A DNA stretch of 64,000 nt from an uncultured Sulfitobacter sp. (GTDB lineage Bacteria > Pseudomonadota > Alphaproteobacteria > Rhodobacterales > Rhodobacteraceae). A program made the translations under genes and the position numbers. The notes below the pieces were generated by a model. It saw only the letters and a list, made by a program, of their open reading frames with translations. It had not been told where the DNA came from and did not search any database. The stretch lies in the NCBI RefSeq assembly GCF_947502895.1, contig NZ_CANNBM010000001.1, positions 1,178,001 through 1,242,000 of the forward strand. The letters are read 5' to 3'. Positions within the stretch are counted from its first letter, which is position 1. Each line of letters starts with the position of its first letter. This document shows positions 61,305-64,000 of the stretch, one piece after another.

Positions 61305-62054
61305 ATGTCCGACTTCAACGAACAACCTCTCCCTTTCCTCATGGACGAAGCGCCCGCTACCACCCCCGTGGGCGGCAAACAGCCGTCCTATATCGCCGAC
61401 CACCGCCAGCGTCTGCGCGCGCGTTTCATGGCAGGTGGTGCCACCGCGATGCCCGAATATGAACTGTTGGAATTGGTCCTGTTCCGCGCCATCCCACGCC
61501 GCGACGTCAAACCGCTCGCCCGCGCGCTGATGGATCGGTTCGGTGATTTCAACCGTGTCCTCACCGCGTCCGAGGCGCGGCTGCGCGACATCTCCGGCGT
61601 CGGTGACGCTGTCGTGACCGAGCTAAAGATCGTGGAGGCGGCAGCCCACCGCATGGCCCGTTCACGCGTGATGCAAACTCATGTTTTATCTAGCTGGGAT
61701 GCCCTTCTGGACTACTGCCACACCAGCATGGCCCACCGCGAAACCGAGCAGTTTCGCGTGCTCTATCTTGACCGGAAAAATATGCTAATCGGGGATGAGG
61801 AACAGGCAAAAGGCACGGTTGACCACGTCCCTGTCTACCCGCGTGAAGTGGCCAAACGCGCGCTGGAACTCAACGCCTCGGCCGTGATCCTCGTGCACAA
61901 TCACCCTTCGGGCGATCCAACGCCATCGCAATCGGATATCGAGATGACACACCGCGTTAACGCAGCTTGTGACGCTCTCGGCCTCACGCTACATGACCAC
62001 CTGATTATCGGAAAATCTCAAGAACTTAGCTTCCGCGCGGAAGGGTATCTTTAG
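61305..62054 (+). CDS. radC: RadC family JAB/MPN-type protein
   Basis: 249 residues. The N-terminal helix-hairpin-helix part includes LRDISGVGDAVVTELKIVEAAAHRMARS, and the C-terminal JAB metalloprotease-like motif is VILVHNHPSGDPTPSQSD near 192-209 (the HxH...D zinc site). The protein was long called a DNA repair protein, but its real function is uncertain. The stop overlaps that of the convergent OmpA-like gene by 4 bases. Confidence 0.93.
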   Translation: MSDFNEQPLPFLMDEAPATTPVGGKQPSYIADHRQRLRARFMAGGATAMPEYELLELVLFRAIPRRDVKPLARALMDRFGDFNRVLTASEARLRDISGVGDAVVTELKIVEAAAHRMARSRVMQTHVLSSWDALLDYCHTSMAHRETEQFRVLYLDRKNMLIGDEEQAKGTVDHVPVYPREVAKRALELNASAVILVHNHPSGDPTPSQSDIEMTHRVNAACDALGLTLHDHLIIGKSQELSFRAEGYL

Positions 62055-63619
62055 CGGACCCATACCTCGACGCGGCGGTTGGCCCGTCTACCCCAAGCAC
62101 TGTCATCACAGGCCATAGGCATGGCCTCGCCAAAAGCATCTACACCCAGTTCAACACGTCCCAGATTAGCAGCCTCGGCGGCCTCACTCACCGCGCGGCG
62201 TACGGCATCAGCGCGGCGCAGGGCAATGTCTCGGTTCGCCTCGGCAGCGCCATTTCCATCACTGAACCCCACAAACAGCAAACGCCGCGCATCGTATTGC
62301 CCCACCTCCAGCGCACGCGCCAGCTGCTGCACATTTGAGCGCGACTGCGCATCCAGACGGATTGACCCCGCCTCAAACCGGAATGACGTGCTCAGCCGTG
62401 CCATAGGCGTCAGCGTTGCAGCCATACGCTGCAACTCCCCCAGCGTGATCTCGGATCCTGCTTTTGCTATCGCATTGGCAAACCGGTTGCCTTGCTGCTC
62501 CACCGCAATCTCTTCTGGCGTCTGGTCCACAAATCCAGAGCGACGGATAACAATCTGTGCTGCAGGTCCGCGGGTAAAGGCCAGAAACTCCCGCGCCAGC
62601 CGTGGCAGGCGACGGGCGGGAAAGTACAGAAACATTGGCGCAGTCAGCGGATAATCTTCTGTTTTAATGGTTCTTCTGGAGGCTTGCATCGAAAAACCGC
62701 AACTGCCCGTCAGCATCAAGGCTTGCGTCTCGCGCCGCTCGGCATAGCTGGTTAGACCCAGCGCAAAAGTATCCGCTGCAACGGCCTGTGCGAGTGCTAC
62801 GGGCGATGCGTGACGCGTCGCTGTCTCGGACAACCCCGACAAGGCCGCGGGCAGCAACAACTGGTCCACTATCGCTTGCCCCAGCCCCGAGGCATCGTCA
62901 GGCAAATGCAGATCAATCGGCACATCGGGACCGCCCAATGCCTGCCAGTTCGTGATACGACCAGCCAGCACCTGCGCCAGATCAGCAGGCGAAATTCCCT
63001 GCACGGGGTTGCTTCCTGATACCACAGGCACAATCGCATCCAGCGCCAAAACGCGGCTGCGATTGATCCCTGTCATATCGCCCAACCCTGCCTCGCGAGC
63101 GCGGCTTCGTTCTTCGGGACGGATTTCGCGCAGTGACATCACAATGTCGGCCTCATCCGCCAATAAGTCAGCAAATCCTTCGTCGGTATTCGTTACGCGG
63201 AAGAAGAACCGCGCGGCCAGCTTACCATCCTCTGCGCGACGGATCAGATAGGTAAAGCTGGTTGGATCGGCACCTTCTTCACGCTCGGTCAGATAGTCGT
63301 TTTTCTGGGCGAATGCTTCGATCAGGGCGGGCATGACAATGGCACCCAATGTTGGCGCACCAGATATCGAAAGCTCTGCCACAAAATCCTGTAGGTTGGG
63401 GCATGCAGGACCAGAACACAGCACTCCAGAGCCATCGACAGTCAGCTCGCCGTATTCTGTCTGAACGCGGTAGAACTCTCCATCAAAGCCGAGCAACGTC
63501 CCGCTCAGCTCAACCTTGCTGTCGCGCGAGGTGAGCGTGATGTCCTGCGCCAATACGGGCAGGGTGGCGTTAAACAGGAAAAGTGCGGCGAAACCCGCCG
63601 CACATATCGCTTTGATCAT
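62051..63619 (-). CDS. Periplasmic substrate-binding domain fused to OmpA-family domain
   Basis: 522 residues. A signal peptide (MIKAICAAGFAALFLFNATLPVLA) is followed by a PstS/phosphate-type binding fold (about residues 80-370; LDAIVPVVSGSNPVQGISPADLAQVLAGRITNW is the typical segment) and a C-terminal OmpA/MotB peptidoglycan-binding domain (about 410-522; FEAGSIRLDAQSRSNVQQLARAL ... GRRANRRVEVWV). It probably sits in the periplasm bound to the cell wall and may sense or hold an anionic ligand. The partial gene upstream ends 18 bases before and is probably co-transcribed. Confidence 0.83.
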   Translation of the reverse strand: MIKAICAAGFAALFLFNATLPVLAQDITLTSRDSKVELSGTLLGFDGEFYRVQTEYGELTVDGSGVLCSGPACPNLQDFVAELSISGAPTLGAIVMPALIEAFAQKNDYLTEREEGADPTSFTYLIRRAEDGKLAARFFFRVTNTDEGFADLLADEADIVMSLREIRPEERSRAREAGLGDMTGINRSRVLALDAIVPVVSGSNPVQGISPADLAQVLAGRITNWQALGGPDVPIDLHLPDDASGLGQAIVDQLLLPAALSGLSETATRHASPVALAQAVAADTFALGLTSYAERRETQALMLTGSCGFSMQASRRTIKTEDYPLTAPMFLYFPARRLPRLAREFLAFTRGPAAQIVIRRSGFVDQTPEEIAVEQQGNRFANAIAKAGSEITLGELQRMAATLTPMARLSTSFRFEAGSIRLDAQSRSNVQQLARALEVGQYDARRLLFVGFSDGNGAAEANRDIALRRADAVRRAVSEAAEAANLGRVELGVDAFGEAMPMACDDSAWGRRANRRVEVWVR

Positions 63620-63637
63620 ATGACCTCTGATAGTGCG

Positions 63638-64000
63638 TTAGTTAGACGCGACTGTCAGGTCTTCGAAGAGATTATTCAACACCAGAAAGTTACCAGCGGC
63701 GTCACAGTCGGGAACTGACAGCGTCAAATCACGGGATGTGATGTCAAAGCCACTGCGGGTCTGCAAAGCTTGCGCCTCGATTTCCAAACCGCAGTTGTTG
63801 TTTGCCACCTCGGCCTCGACACTCAGCGCGACATCACCTGTGCCACGGCTGGTTCCGGTAGGGAATGTATAGACCTCGGCCAACAGCGCATCGGGAACAT
63901 CCATATCTCCCAAGCGCGAGATAAAGCCGCCCTGACCTGTCACAGCAAAAGACATATCACGCGCAGCCCCGGACCAGACATGACCTTCGCTGCCGTAATC
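63638..64000 (-). CDS. C-terminal part of an unidentified protein
   Basis: The reading frame stays open to the window edge, so the start lies outside. The visible 120 residues (DYGSEGHVWSGAARDMSFAV ... FLVLNNLFEDLTVASN) are acidic and beta-rich, with two cysteines (NNNCGLEIEA, VPDCDAAGN) compatible with a periplasmic disulfide. I do not recognise the family. It is 18 bases upstream of the OmpA-fusion gene and probably shares its transcript. Confidence 0.7.
   Translation of the reverse strand, partial: DYGSEGHVWSGAARDMSFAVTGQGGFISRLGDMDVPDALLAEVYTFPTGTSRGTGDVALSVEAEVANNNCGLEIEAQALQTRSGFDITSRDLTLSVPDCDAAGNFLVLNNLFEDLTVASN

Overview
The window looks like chromosomal DNA from a marine alphaproteobacterium of the Roseobacter group (Rhodobacteraceae). 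The grounds are the GC-rich, Rhodobacteraceae-like coding style, a tripartite tricarboxylate transporter (TctCBA) catabolic cluster with a dimethylglycine-dehydrogenase-type enzyme, the gltD / GFA-protein / gltB arrangement, the lptC-lptA-lptB-hpf-ptsN block without rpoN, NodH-like sulfotransferases with glycosyltransferases, and a giant RTX/DUF4214 protein. I cannot fix the genus. There is no prophage, transposase, integrase or CRISPR array.

Layout. 1-9.5 kb: a catabolic module. A left-going arm (Tm-1-like/UPF0261 protein, DMGDH-like flavoprotein, class III aminotransferase) and a right-going arm (tctC-tctB-tctA-aldehyde dehydrogenase) share a divergent control region, and an IclR regulator closes the module. 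9.6-13.3 kb: DMT exporter, GlxA-type regulator, glutathione peroxidase and an msrB-msrA operon (oxidative damage repair). 13.4-17.9 kb: an accessory-looking block with a SUKH-like protein, a Bcr/CflA MFS pump preceded by a leader peptide and an intrinsic terminator, and a second MFS pump divergent from an AraC regulator. 18.0-31.4 kb: mostly left-going housekeeping genes (HyuA-like ATPase, queG, GST, mtgA, a candidate tiny lipoprotein, gltB, GFA protein, gltD, uppP, NDUFA9-like protein), then tRNA-Leu(CAG). 31.8-42.1 kb: a two-component pair, a 1668-residue RTX protein and two glycosyltransferases. 42.3-46.9 kb: PaaX-type regulator, RNase D, lptC, lptA, lptB, hpf, ptsN. 46.9-56.4 kb: a surface-glycan locus (tandem sulfotransferase, core-2-type and other glycosyltransferases, galU, the PAP phosphatase cysQ, and an ABC-2 polysaccharide permease). 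56.6-64.0 kb: small lipoprotein, alkB, dnaK-dnaJ, radC, and a substrate-binding/OmpA fusion protein with a partial neighbour.

How the genes may work together. The first module looks built to import a carboxylate, remove its nitrogen by transamination and possibly N-demethylation, and oxidise the resulting aldehyde. The 47-56 kb locus looks built to make and probably sulfate a surface polysaccharide, with CysQ clearing the PAP released by sulfotransferases. The two glycosyltransferases beside the RTX gene could modify that protein or build another glycan.

The most interesting item is the 15.5-15.7 kb leader of the Bcr/CflA pump. It has a compact promoter, a strong ribosome binding site, a 17-codon leader peptide with five consecutive valine codons, and a terminator hairpin with a T-run just before the pump gene. 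This architecture suggests attenuation, perhaps sensing translation inhibitors. Two pairs of intergenic repeats (21.1/61.1 kb and 28.0/61.2 kb), a 27-residue lipoprotein candidate and a palindrome in the alkB-dnaK spacer are further unexplained signals.
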